From CAZNUM01 sp964539305 (lineage in GTDB: Bacteria > Fidelibacterota > Marinisomatia > Marinisomatales > TCS55): 17,493 bases of DNA. Positions 7,247 to 14,697 of the stretch are shown piece after piece. Position 1 is the stretch's first letter; each line of letters begins with the position of its first letter. The stretch spans positions 1-17,493 of the forward strand of contig CAZIIM010000033.1 in NCBI GenBank assembly GCA_964539305.1. The letters run 5' to 3'. The notes under the pieces are model-generated. The model ran no database searches and was not told the origin of the DNA. It was given only the letters and a program-made list of their open reading frames with translations. Position numbers and translations under genes: made by a program.

Positions 7247-8571
7247 TACATTCGCCTCCGACCACGGATCTTTCCCCGGGTGAGGAATCCATCGTAATGC
7301 CGCATCAATAAATGGGATTCAATCTGCTGGAGTGTATCCAGGGCCACGCCCACAATAATCAACAGACTGGTACCACCAAAAAAGGAAGCCAGATCGTAGC
7401 CAATATTCATAGCTTTCATCAAGATGTACGGGAAAATGGCAACAAAGGCCAGAAAGAACGATCCCGGTAACGTGACGCGGGTGAGAATATTGTCAATATA
7501 CTCAGCCGTTTTCTTTCCGGGTCGGATACCGGGAATAAATCCACCGTGTTGTTTCATCTGGGTAGATACCTGGACCGGATCAAAAGCTATTGCCGTGTAA
7601 AAATAAGTGAAAAAGACAATCATGGTTCCAAACACCAGCCAGTAAAACGGATGACTGAAAGAAAACCAGCCCATAATACGCTGCATAAAATCACTGTTGC
7701 TGAAAAAAGTGGCGACCGTACTGGGAATAAACATGAGGGATTGAGCAAAAATGATGGGCATCACACCGGCCGTATTGACCCGCAACGGGATGTGGGTGGA
7801 CTGACCGCCATAGACCTTTCGTCCAATAACCCGCTTGGCATATTGAACCGGAATTTTACGGGTCCCCTGGGTCAGAAGAACCACAAAAGCGATAATGGCA
7901 AACATGATTCCCAGTAGAATAACCTCGCTCAACAATCCCCGGACTTCTTCCCGGATTAAAGTAATTTCACTCATGACCACATTGGGAATCCGTGAAATAA
8001 TTCCGATCATGATGATCAGGGAAATTCCATTTCCAATGCCCCGTTCCGTGATCCGTTCTCCCAGCCACATCATCAGGATGGTCCCCGTGACCATGCTCAC
8101 AATAGCCACAAATTTGAAACCGAATCCTGGATTTACCACAACGGAATGTCCGCCGGCAGTCATGGACTGTAAAAAGACGGCGACACCGTAAGCCTGCATG
8201 GCTGAAATCAGTACAGTTCCGTAGCGGGTAATCTGGGTAATTTTCTTCCGCCCTGCTTCCCCTTCCTTCTGCAAACGCTGGAAATAGGGAACCACCGTTC
8301 CCATGAGCTGGATAATAATGGAAGCGGAGATATAGGGCATAATTCCCAAGGCAAAGAGGGTTGCTTTTTTAAACGCGCCCCCAGCGAACAGGTCATACAG
8401 GCCAAACAGCGTGTTCTGATAATTCTGAACCGCCTGGGCCAGAGCATTCCCGTCGATTCCCGGAATCGGGATATGAGCGCCCGTCCGGACCACGATTAAC
8501 ACGCCCAGCGTGAAAAGGATCCGTTTCCGGAGTTCAGGAATATTAAAAATATTTTTTATCTTATCGATCAC
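7246..8571 (-). CDS. secY: Protein translocase subunit SecY
   Basis: SecY is the membrane channel of the general secretion pathway. The 441 residues contain about ten hydrophobic segments, from TM1 at about 18-36 to TM10 near 400-415. They also hold the plug region after GLYDLFAGGAFKK (57-69), the first signature PYISASIIIQLM (79-90), the C5 loop GFIPGIRPGKKT with the ribosome- and SecA-contacting Arg350, and the C-terminal ALDTLQQIESHLLMRHYDGF (410-429). The start is GTG within a GTGA overlap with the rplO stop, so translation is coupled. Length and motifs are normal and the gene appears complete. Confidence 0.98.
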   Translation of the reverse strand: MIDKIKNIFNIPELRKRILFTLGVLIVVRTGAHIPIPGIDGNALAQAVQNYQNTLFGLYDLFAGGAFKKATLFALGIMPYISASIIIQLMGTVVPYFQRLQKEGEAGRKKITQITRYGTVLISAMQAYGVAVFLQSMTAGGHSVVVNPGFGFKFVAIVSMVTGTILMMWLGERITERGIGNGISLIIMIGIISRIPNVVMSEITLIREEVRGLLSEVILLGIMFAIIAFVVLLTQGTRKIPVQYAKRVIGRKVYGGQSTHIPLRVNTAGVMPIIFAQSLMFIPSTVATFFSNSDFMQRIMGWFSFSHPFYWLVFGTMIVFFTYFYTAIAFDPVQVSTQMKQHGGFIPGIRPGKKTAEYIDNILTRVTLPGSFFLAFVAIFPYILMKAMNIGYDLASFFGGTSLLIIVGVALDTLQQIESHLLMRHYDGFLTRGKIRGRRRM

Positions 8572-9008
8572 TGTTCGATGACTTTCCCACCTGAAGCTTC
8601 AATTTTTTCACGGGCACTGGCACTGAAGGCATTGGCTGTAACAGTAACCGCTTTAGTCAATTCACCCTCCCCCAGAATTTTCACTGGCTGGAAGGCATTC
8701 CGAATCAGGCCCTTTTCTTTCAATACAGCCGAATCCACCTGATCCAGGCCCAGTTTTTCAATCGCGGATAAATTTACAATCTGGAAATATTTCCGAAACA
8801 GGGCATTTGAGAAACCCCGTTTGGGTAACCGGCGGTGTAAAGGCATTTGTCCGCCTTCAAACCAGGGACGGTGCTTGCTGCCAGAACGGGAATGATAACC
8901 CTTGTCCCCCCGGCCGGCGGAACGTCCCAAACCGGAACCATGACCGCGACCGACACGCTTTGTGGCCCTTACGGCACCCCTGGGCGGTTTTAACTGTCCG
9001 AGTTTCAT
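8568..9008 (-). CDS. rplO: 50S ribosomal protein L15
   Basis: L15 is a late-assembling large-subunit protein with a long glycine- and arginine-rich N-terminal extension reaching into 23S rRNA. The sequence begins MKLGQLKPPRGAVRATKRVG followed by RGHGSGLGRSAGRGDKG, which is diagnostic. The ATG at 9008 overlaps the rpmD stop (TGATG) and matches the family start. A GTG one codon earlier would only add a residue. The protein has 146 residues, and the C-terminal globular part ends SAREKIEASGGKVIEQ. Its stop overlaps secY. Confidence 0.96.
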   Translation of the reverse strand: MKLGQLKPPRGAVRATKRVGRGHGSGLGRSAGRGDKGYHSRSGSKHRPWFEGGQMPLHRRLPKRGFSNALFRKYFQIVNLSAIEKLGLDQVDSAVLKEKGLIRNAFQPVKILGEGELTKAVTVTANAFSASAREKIEASGGKVIEQ

Positions 9009-9196
9009 CACTTTTCCTCAACTTTAACTAGGTAGTCCATCTGCTTTAGCATGCCTCGAATGGCTGGCGTATCTTCATGTTCAACGGTTTGATGCAACCG
9101 GTGCAGCCCAAGAGCGGCAATCGTCCGTTTGGCCTTCTCCCGATAGCCAATGGCGCTTTTCACCTGGGTAATTTTTAATATTTTTTTCTTCGCCAT
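9008..9196 (-). CDS. rpmD: 50S ribosomal protein L30
   Basis: L30 is a small large-subunit protein. The 62 residues include KKKILKITQVKSAIGYREKA and TIAALGLHRLHQTVEHEDTP, matching the family pattern (QVKSxIG, LGL, DTPAIRGML). It is a little shorter than some relatives but complete. The ATG is 5 bases after rpsE with only a weak ribosome site. The order rpsE-rpmD-rplO is standard for the spc operon. Confidence 0.96.
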   Translation of the reverse strand: MAKKKILKITQVKSAIGYREKAKRTIAALGLHRLHQTVEHEDTPAIRGMLKQMDYLVKVEEK

Positions 9197-9201
9197 AATA
9201 C

Positions 9202-9699
9202 TTAATTAAATACTTCTTTTACCGAGATTCCCCGTTTATTGGCAATGCTTACGGCATCCTTCAGGTTTTGAAGCGCCAGAATGGTAGCCTTGGCCACATT
9301 CAGGGCATTATTGGAACCAAACCTTTTCGTGAGAATATTATGAATTCCCGCCTGCTCCATGATGGCCCGTACCGCAGCACCGGCAATGATCCCCGTTCCG
9401 GGTGCCGCCGGTTTCAGCATGACTTTGCTGGCCCCAAATTTGGATATGATTTTATGGGGAATCGTCCCATTAATCACCGGGACACGAATAATATTCTGTT
9501 TGGCATTTTCTTTAGCTTTGGTAATGGCAGTCATGACTTCCCCTGCCTTCCCCTGGCCCAGGCCGATATGACCTTTACCATCGCCAACGGCTACCAGTGC
9601 CCCAAAACGGAAATTCTTTCCACGGGAGGTTACCTTGGCAACGCGCGTGACCCGAATTACCGTTTCTTCCTTTAAATCCAATTCTGCCGGATTGATCAT
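9202..9699 (-). CDS. rpsE: 30S ribosomal protein S5
   Basis: S5 lies near the mRNA entry channel and affects decoding accuracy. The 165-residue protein has the double-stranded-RNA-binding-like N-terminal domain (ETVIRVTRVAKVTSRGKNF, FGALVAVGDGKGHIGLGQGK) and the C-terminal domain (PAAPGTGIIAGAAVRAIMEQ, ALQNLKDAVSIANKRG). The ATG has AAAGGA a few bases upstream. The gap to rplR is 19 bases, one of the larger ones in the cluster. Confidence 0.97.
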   Translation of the reverse strand: MINPAELDLKEETVIRVTRVAKVTSRGKNFRFGALVAVGDGKGHIGLGQGKAGEVMTAITKAKENAKQNIIRVPVINGTIPHKIISKFGASKVMLKPAAPGTGIIAGAAVRAIMEQAGIHNILTKRFGSNNALNVAKATILALQNLKDAVSIANKRGISVKEVFN

Positions 9700-9718
9700 A
9701 ATATTCCTTTAACGATCC

Positions 9719-10090
9719 TTAAAAATCCAGACCTGCTTCCCGGGCAGCCTCAGCCACGGCCTTCACCCGGCCGTGATAGGGATACCCGTTGCGGTCAAAT
9801 ACGACTTTTTTCAATTTCTTTTTCAAAGCCCGCTCCGCCAGGACAGCTCCCACCACCTTGCTCTGTTCCACCTTGGATCCCGCTTTGCGGATCTGGTCGG
9901 AGAGATTCTTATCCAGTGAAGAGGCGGAAACCAGCGTATGACCCTTAAAATCGTCAATAATTTGAGCCCGGATATGGGCATTGGAACGGAAGACGACCAG
10001 TCGGGGACGTTCCGGATGGGCAACATTGGCTTTTTTACTGCGATTGCGCCGCTTCAAAAATCTTTTTTCTTTGGCTGCTAATTTTCGCAT
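9719..10090 (-). CDS. rplR: 50S ribosomal protein L18
   Basis: L18 binds 5S rRNA with L5 in the central protuberance. The 123 residues start with a basic tail (RKLAAKEKRFLKRRNRSKK), then RPRLVVFRSNAHIRAQIIDD. They end with FDRNGYPYHGRVKAVAEAAREAGLDF-like residues (about 98-123), the conserved C-terminal motif. Length is normal. The start shares one base with the rplF stop (TAATG). Confidence 0.97.
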   Translation of the reverse strand: MRKLAAKEKRFLKRRNRSKKANVAHPERPRLVVFRSNAHIRAQIIDDFKGHTLVSASSLDKNLSDQIRKAGSKVEQSKVVGAVLAERALKKKLKKVVFDRNGYPYHGRVKAVAEAAREAGLDF

Positions 10091-10632
10091 TAGCTGGCAC
10101 CCCCTACTGTTTTACCTTGTTTCGAGCGCACATACTCTCCTTTGTAACGGATTCCTTTTCCTTTATAAGGTTCCGGTTTACGGAAGGAACGAATCTTGGC
10201 CGCCACTTCCCCAACCAGTTGTTTATCGATCCCCGAAACGGTAATAATGGTTCTTTCTGCCTTAATGTCCACACCTTCCGGCGGTTCAAAATAGATGGGG
10301 TGGGAATATCCCAGTTGAAGGACCAGGTATTTCCCTTCCATCACGGCCTGATAGCCTACACCAATAATTTCCAGCTCCTTTTTGAATCCTTCCGAAACCC
10401 CTGTCACCCCGTTGGCAATCAACTGGCGCGTGGTGCCGTGAAGGGAACGGTGAAAGCGACTTTCAGAAGGTCGGTCCACGACCAAATGGCCGTTTTCCTG
10501 CTTGACTACCATCTCCGCATGGAACGGAACCTCAATAGAACCTTTTGGCCCGGTGAGGGCAACCGTACCCTGTTTCACCTCGACCGTTACTTTTTCAGGG
10601 ATTGGAATAATTTTTTTACCAATTCTAGACAT
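10090..10632 (-). CDS. rplF: 50S ribosomal protein L6
   Basis: L6 binds 23S rRNA near the sarcin-ricin loop and factor-binding site. The 180-residue protein starts MSRIGKKIIPIPEKVTVEV and has two similar alpha/beta domains. The family signature PEPYKGKGIRYKGE lies in the second, at about residues 152-165. The ATG is 4 bases after rpsH and its stop is coupled to rplR. Nothing is unusual. Confidence 0.97.
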   Translation of the reverse strand: MSRIGKKIIPIPEKVTVEVKQGTVALTGPKGSIEVPFHAEMVVKQENGHLVVDRPSESRFHRSLHGTTRQLIANGVTGVSEGFKKELEIIGVGYQAVMEGKYLVLQLGYSHPIYFEPPEGVDIKAERTIITVSGIDKQLVGEVAAKIRSFRKPEPYKGKGIRYKGEYVRSKQGKTVGGAS

Positions 10633-10636
10633 AGCG

Positions 10637-11035
10637 CTACCAGACGTTGCAAATTATTTCGCCGCCAATACCCAGTTTCTTAGCGGTTTTATTGGAAACC
10701 ACCCCTTTTGAGGTGGATAAAATCGAAATACCCAATCCATCCAGAACTCTAGGGATTTCATTATGGTTTACATAAACCCGTTTCCCGGGCTTACTGACAC
10801 GCTGGATCCCGGAAATCACCGCATTCCCCTGATAATCGTATTTCAGAAAAATACGCATGGTGGATTTGAACCCATCCTGAATGAAAATAAAATCTTCGAT
10901 ATAATGTTCTTCTTTCAGGATGAAGGCAATACGTTTTTTCAGTGTGGAGAGGGGTACATCCACCCAGCGTTTATTTACGGCCATGCCGTTCCGGATGCGG
11001 GTTAACATATCGGCAATTGGGTCAGTCATTGACAT
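10637..11035 (-). CDS. rpsH: 30S ribosomal protein S8
   Basis: S8 is a primary binder of the 16S central domain, and in E. coli it represses the spc operon at the L5 cistron. The 132 residues begin MSMTDPIADMLTRIRNGMAV and end with the signature LSTSKGVVSNKTAKKLGIGG plus EIICNVW. Two ATGs are close together; the first (11035) has AAGGAG eight bases upstream and is preferred over the one two codons later. It follows rpsN by 12 bases. Confidence 0.97.
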   Translation of the reverse strand: MSMTDPIADMLTRIRNGMAVNKRWVDVPLSTLKKRIAFILKEEHYIEDFIFIQDGFKSTMRIFLKYDYQGNAVISGIQRVSKPGKRVYVNHNEIPRVLDGLGISILSTSKGVVSNKTAKKLGIGGEIICNVW

Positions 11036-11047
11036 TTCATAGGCTCC

Positions 11048-11233
11048 TTACCAGCTCGCTTTCGTTACACCGGGAATCTCACCCCGCAGGGCCATTTCAC
11101 GGAAACAGATACGGCAAAGTCCAAACTTCCGCATATACCCATCCGGACGACCGCAGTTGAAACAACGGTTATAACCACGTGTTTTAAATTTTGGTTTCCG
11201 TTTCGCTTTTACAATCAAAGATTTACGTGCCAT
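11048..11233 (-). CDS. rpsN: 30S ribosomal protein S14, zinc-binding type
   Basis: S14 is a late-assembling protein of the small-subunit head. This is the short 61-residue form with a CxxC-x12-CxxC zinc site (Cys24, Cys27, Cys40, Cys43) in YNRCFNCGRPDGYMRKFGLC. The C-terminal FREMALRGEIPGVTKASW is typical. The long zinc-free paralog is not in this window. The start shares one base with the rplE stop (TAATG). Confidence 0.97.
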   Translation of the reverse strand: MARKSLIVKAKRKPKFKTRGYNRCFNCGRPDGYMRKFGLCRICFREMALRGEIPGVTKASW

Positions 11234-11850
11234 TAAACTGCCTCTGCAACTTTTTCAGATTTTACCGGTTTATCTCTCAAGGGCAGACCGAGGCCCTTCA
11301 ATAAAACGTAAGCCTCATCATCCGTCTTGGCGGTCGTGGCAATCGTTATATCCATACCCCGGATGCTGTCAATCTTGTCATAGTCGATTTCTGTAAAGAT
11401 AATCTGCTCCTGAACACCAAAAGAATAATTCCCGCGCCCATCAAAGGATTTAAAGGAAAGTCCATTAAAATCCCGGGTCCGGGGGATGGCAATGCTGATC
11501 AAGCGTTCAAGAAAATCGTACATCCGTTTTCCCCTCAAGGTTACTTTGCATCCTACAGGGAATCCTTTCCGGATTTTGAAATTGGAAATATCCTTTTTAG
11601 AACGGGTTACAATCGGTTTCTGGCCCGAAATCAACGTTAATTCCTGCAACGCACTTTCCAGTTTTTTAGGATTGTCTTTGGCATCCCCAATTCCCATGTT
11701 AATGGAAATATGGGACAGCTTCGGGGCCTGCATTCTGTTCTTGTAACCGAAATCCTGAACCAACCGGTCCAGAACCTCTTCATCGTACTTCCGTTTGAGG
11801 TTGGGAACAAACCCGGTATTTGTTTTCTGTTTCTTTTTCTTTTCAGCCAT
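11233..11850 (-). CDS. rplE: 50S ribosomal protein L5
   Basis: L5 binds 5S rRNA and contacts P-site tRNA in the central protuberance. The core runs from about VPNLKRKYDEEVLDRLVQDF to LPLRDK. It contains LSHISINMGIGDAKDNPKKL, the signature ISGQKPIVTRSKKDISNFKI, and FTEIDYDKIDSIRGMDITI. At 205 residues it is longer than the usual 179. It has a lysine-rich N-terminal extension (AEKKKKQKTNTG) and a C-terminal tail of about 14 residues (DKPVKSEKVAEAV). The ATG lies 2 bases after rplX. Confidence 0.97.
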   Translation of the reverse strand: MAEKKKKQKTNTGFVPNLKRKYDEEVLDRLVQDFGYKNRMQAPKLSHISINMGIGDAKDNPKKLESALQELTLISGQKPIVTRSKKDISNFKIRKGFPVGCKVTLRGKRMYDFLERLISIAIPRTRDFNGLSFKSFDGRGNYSFGVQEQIIFTEIDYDKIDSIRGMDITIATTAKTDDEAYVLLKGLGLPLRDKPVKSEKVAEAV

Positions 11851-11852
11851 GG

Positions 11853-12158
11853 TTAACCAATTTCTTCACCCGTTCTTTTGGAAATTCTGACTTTCGTTCC
11901 GTCTTCTAAGAACTTATGACCCACCCGGGTCGGTTGACCGCCGTGGACCACCATTAAGTTGGAAATGTGAATCGGGGCTTCTTTTTCAACAATACCGCCC
12001 TGAGGATTATCCTGGGTCGGGCGGGTGTGGCGTTTAATGAAATTGATTCCTTCTACAATCACCCGTTGCCGTTTCGGGAAGACAAACAACACTTTCCCTT
12101 CCTGGCCTTTATGGTTTCCACTGATGACCCGGACGGTCATTCCCTTTTTAATCTCCAT
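11853..12158 (-). CDS. rplX: 50S ribosomal protein L24
   Basis: L24 is an assembly initiator that binds the 5' end of 23S rRNA near the tunnel exit. The 101-residue protein opens with a KOW motif (MTVRVISGNHKGQEGKVLFV, about residues 7-26). It continues with VEGINFIKRHTRPTQ and the conserved EAPIHISNLMVV. Length is normal. The ATG shares one base with the rplN stop (TAATG). Confidence 0.97.
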   Translation of the reverse strand: MEIKKGMTVRVISGNHKGQEGKVLFVFPKRQRVIVEGINFIKRHTRPTQDNPQGGIVEKEAPIHISNLMVVHGGQPTRVGHKFLEDGTKVRISKRTGEEIG

Positions 12159-12526
12159 TAAAGCACCTCCGGTGCCATTGAAATAATTTTCATATATCCG
12201 CTTTCCCGCAATTCCCTGGCTACCGGTCCCAAAACACGGGTACCCCTCGGTTCACCGGCATTGTTCAATAACACGGCCGCATTATCATCAAACCGGATAT
12301 AGGAGCCATCAGGACGACGAACTTCTTTCTTGGTCCGCACCACCACCGCTCGCGATACTTGTCCCTTTTTCACCATACCACCGGGAATGGCCTGCTTCAC
12401 CGTCACCACAATCAGGTCACCCACCGTAGCATAGCGTCGGCGAGTTCCTCCAAGAACCTTGAAGCACAATACTTCCCGCGCTCCTGAATTATCTGCCACT
12501 TTCAGACGTGTTTCTTGCTGAATCAC
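12158..12526 (-). CDS. rplN: 50S ribosomal protein L14
   Basis: L14 lies at the subunit interface and contacts 16S rRNA in an intersubunit bridge. The 122 residues match the highly conserved family (IQQETRLKVADNSGAREVLC, RPDGSYIRFDDNAAVLLNNA, GTRVLGPVARELR). The start is GTG: IQQETRLKVADNSG is the universal second-residue-onward sequence, so the start is secure although not ATG. A GGAAA lies about seven bases upstream. The gap to rpsQ is 2 bases. Confidence 0.97.
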   Translation of the reverse strand: MIQQETRLKVADNSGAREVLCFKVLGGTRRRYATVGDLIVVTVKQAIPGGMVKKGQVSRAVVVRTKKEVRRPDGSYIRFDDNAAVLLNNAGEPRGTRVLGPVARELRESGYMKIISMAPEVL

Positions 12527-12528
12527 AA

Positions 12529-12804
12529 CTAGTTTCCAATCTTTACCGATTCACGAATAATTTCACTCACCTGCCAGCGTTTCATCTTGCTCAAAGGACG
12601 CGTTGCCGAAATCTTTACAATATCACCCACTTTCGGAGTGACACTGCCCGTATAGGCAAAATATTTTTTAAAGCGTTTTACATATTTACGGTAAACAGGA
12701 TGAGGAATTCGTCGCATGACCTTTACCACAACCGTCTTATCCATTTTATCGCTTACCACTTCCCCAACTAGGGTTTGTCTTTTTCTATGATGGACCGTTG
12801 TCAT
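12529..12804 (-). CDS. rpsQ: 30S ribosomal protein S17
   Basis: S17 is an OB-fold protein that binds the 16S 5' domain early in assembly. The 91 residues include RQTLVGEVVSDKMDKTVVVK, then YRKYVKRFKKYFAY and KVGDIVKISATRPLSKMKRW, all typical. The ATG overlaps the rpmC stop by 4 bases (ATGA), so translation is coupled. Confidence 0.97.
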   Translation of the reverse strand: MTTVHHRKRQTLVGEVVSDKMDKTVVVKVMRRIPHPVYRKYVKRFKKYFAYTGSVTPKVGDIVKISATRPLSKMKRWQVSEIIRESVKIGN

Positions 12805-13019
12805 TTTTCACCATCCTTCTCAGAACGGAGACCTAATTCATATTCTTTTAATACCGTTTTCAACTGGGCAATTTCTTTCTTGATATGGCGAATTTGAATC
12901 GGATTTTCCAACTGCTGCAGCGCTTTCTGAAAGCGCAAATTCTGCAGTGCTTCCAGATTATCTTTCAGCCTGGTTTCCAGTTCGGAAACTCCCAATTCGT
13001 TTAATTCTGATTTCTTCAT
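12801..13019 (-). CDS. rpmC: 50S ribosomal protein L29
   Basis: L29 is a small two-helix protein near the tunnel exit, next to L23, where signal recognition particle and trigger factor dock. The 72 residues contain ELNELGVSELETRLKDN and LRFQKALQQLENPIQIRHIK, the family signature. ATG and the rplP stop share one base (TAATG). Confidence 0.96.
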   Translation of the reverse strand: MKKSELNELGVSELETRLKDNLEALQNLRFQKALQQLENPIQIRHIKKEIAQLKTVLKEYELGLRSEKDGEK

Positions 13020-13432
13020 TAAAATTCTCTTCGGCCAACCACTTTGGTTTTGATAGGTAATTTATGGGCAGCATTATGGAAGGCTTCTTCTGCCATGGCC
13101 CGGTCCACGCCTTCGATCTCAAATAGAATCCGTCCCGGTTTGACCACCGCCACCCAATATTCCGGGGCTCCTTTACCTTTTCCCATCCGGGTTTCTGCCG
13201 GTTTTTTGGTAATCGGCTTATCCGGGAAGATACGGATCCACATTTTCCCGATTTTACGCACTACCCGGGAAATGGAGATACGGCAGGCTTCAATTTGACG
13301 GGAATTCACCCAACCGGCTTCCACCGCCTTCAGTCCATAGCTCCCAAAGGCCACATAATCGCCCCCTTTGGCCATCCCGCGACGATTCCCGCGATGGTGA
13401 CGACGAAATTTGATTTTTTTAGGTTCTAACAT
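13019..13432 (-). CDS. rplP: 50S ribosomal protein L16
   Basis: L16 supports the A-site tRNA elbow at the peptidyl transferase region. The 137 residues begin with the variable MLEPKKIKFRRHHRGNRRGM. They contain GDYVAFGSYGLKAVEAGWV, KMWIRIFPDKPITKKPAETR and the signature RMGKGKGAPEYW (82-93). Length is normal. AAAGGA directly precedes the ATG, and rpsC ends 6 bases upstream. Confidence 0.97.
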   Translation of the reverse strand: MLEPKKIKFRRHHRGNRRGMAKGGDYVAFGSYGLKAVEAGWVNSRQIEACRISISRVVRKIGKMWIRIFPDKPITKKPAETRMGKGKGAPEYWVAVVKPGRILFEIEGVDRAMAEEAFHNAAHKLPIKTKVVGRREF

Positions 13433-13438
13433 GATCCT

Positions 13439-14065
13439 TTACCTTGTGGATTCTCCATTACAAATCCAGACTTTAATACCAATAACACCATACTGAGTAT
13501 TAGCTTCCGTCAGGGCATAATCAATGTCTGCTCGAAGTGTGTGAAGGGGCACCCGCCCTGCATGGAACTTCTCACTCCGGGCGATTTCCGCTCCCCCCAG
13601 ACGTCCCGCAACATTAATTCGGATCCCATCCGCTCCCATCCGGATGGTGGACTGAATCGCCTTATTCACGACCCGGCGGTAGGATATCTTTTTCTTTAAC
13701 TGGTGGGCGATGTTAGCCCCCACCAGTGCCGCGTCCAGTTCAGGGCGCTTCACTTCTGAAATATTGATTTGAATACTTTTCTTGGTAAGCTGGTTAATCT
13801 CTTCCTTTAGCCGACCAACCTCTTCACCGCCTTTTCCAATCACAATTCCCGGACGCGCCGTATGAATCGTGACCGTTACCACTTTACTTGTGCGACTGAT
13901 TTCAATCTTGGAAATCCCCGCATTGGGAAGCCGGGCCTGCAAATATTTCCGAATCTGAACATCCTCTTCCAGTTCACCGGAAAAGGAATCCTTGGTGAAC
14001 CAGTTCGAACGCCAATTCTTGTTAACTGCTAGACGAAATCCTATCGGATGTGTTTTTTGACCCAA
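13439..14065 (-). CDS. rpsC: 30S ribosomal protein S3
   Basis: S3 forms part of the mRNA entry channel and its helicase activity. The 208 residues contain GQKTHPIGFRLAVNKNW at the N-terminus, a KH domain with the GKGG loop at 77-80 (PGIVIGKGGEEVGRLKEEI), and the C-terminal domain (GIRINVAGRLGGAEIARSE, TEANTQYGVIGIKVWI). The start is TTG. It is supported by the invariant GQKxxPIGFRL sequence that follows and by an unusually strong AGGAGG six bases upstream, overlapping the rplV stop. Other S3 proteins usually use ATG. Confidence 0.97.
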   Translation of the reverse strand: MGQKTHPIGFRLAVNKNWRSNWFTKDSFSGELEEDVQIRKYLQARLPNAGISKIEISRTSKVVTVTIHTARPGIVIGKGGEEVGRLKEEINQLTKKSIQINISEVKRPELDAALVGANIAHQLKKKISYRRVVNKAIQSTIRMGADGIRINVAGRLGGAEIARSEKFHAGRVPLHTLRADIDYALTEANTQYGVIGIKVWICNGESTR

Positions 14066-14074
14066 GTCTTCCTC

Positions 14075-14422
14075 CTAATTCTTCTCATCAGTAACGATGA
14101 TCGTGATATGACTGGTGGGTTTGTTTAATTTGGAAATGCGACCCATGGAAGCAGCCCGAAACCGTTTCAGGAAAGGTCCCCCATCCACGTAGCAGCTCTT
14201 GATGCGCAATTGATCCGGGTTAATACTGGTATCTTCAGACTTTTGCAGCAGATTTGCTACCGCCGACCGAAGGGTTTTTTCCACGTGGGTGGCGGCTTTC
14301 AGGGGTGAGAAATGAAGATAATTCAACGCTTCCCCAACCTGCCGGCCTCGCACTTCATCCACGACGACCCTGACTTTTCGAGGGGACTGACGAACAAACC
14401 GTGTAATTGCTTTTGCTTCCAT
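14075..14422 (-). CDS. rplV: 50S ribosomal protein L22
   Basis: L22 lines the polypeptide exit tunnel with an extended hairpin, a site where macrolide resistance arises in some bacteria. I start it at the ATG at 14422 (MEAKAITRFVRQSPRKVRVV), which gives 115 residues, matches the family start and lies 4 bases after the rpsS stop. An upstream ATG at 14482 in the same frame would overlap rpsS by 56 bases and add unrelated sequence. The tunnel hairpin is around FLKRFRAASMGRISKLNKPT, and the C-terminus TSHITIIVTDEKN is typical. Confidence 0.96.
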   Translation of the reverse strand: MEAKAITRFVRQSPRKVRVVVDEVRGRQVGEALNYLHFSPLKAATHVEKTLRSAVANLLQKSEDTSINPDQLRIKSCYVDGGPFLKRFRAASMGRISKLNKPTSHITIIVTDEKN

Positions 14423-14426
14423 AGTT

Positions 14427-14696
14427 CTATTTCTTTCGATCACCGGAGTGTAATCTGAAGGTACGGGTCGGGGCAAATTCACCTAATTTATGACCCACCA
14501 TATTCTCGTAAACAAACACGGGGATAAATTTATTCCCATTATGAACCGCAAACGTATGCCCCACAAAATCCGGGGTTATTAAAGAGCGGCGAGACCAGGT
14601 TTTGATCACTTTTTTCTTACCCGATTGATTCATCGCCTCAATTTTTTTAATCAATTTCGGATCAACATAGGGACCTTTCTTAAGGGAACGGGCCAT
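14427..14696 (-). CDS. rpsS: 30S ribosomal protein S19
   Basis: S19 sits in the head of the small subunit beside S13. The 89 residues show ARSLKKGPYVDPKLIKKIE, KKVIKTWSRRSLITPDFVGH and FAVHNGNKFIPVFVYENMVG, then HKLGEFAPTRTF, the standard pattern. The ATG follows the rplB stop by a single base. Confidence 0.97.
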   Translation of the reverse strand: MARSLKKGPYVDPKLIKKIEAMNQSGKKKVIKTWSRRSLITPDFVGHTFAVHNGNKFIPVFVYENMVGHKLGEFAPTRTFRLHSGDRKK

Positions 14697-14697
14697 C

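Noticed and set aside
10117..10683. 188-codon open frame on the plus strand
   Set aside because: It is antisense to rplF and rpsH, has no protein-family features, and is explained by the codon bias of the true genes.
14423..14482. Longer L22 reading frame starting at ATG 14482
   Set aside because: The extra 20 residues lie inside rpsS and match nothing in L22; the ATG at 14422 fits the family and spacing.
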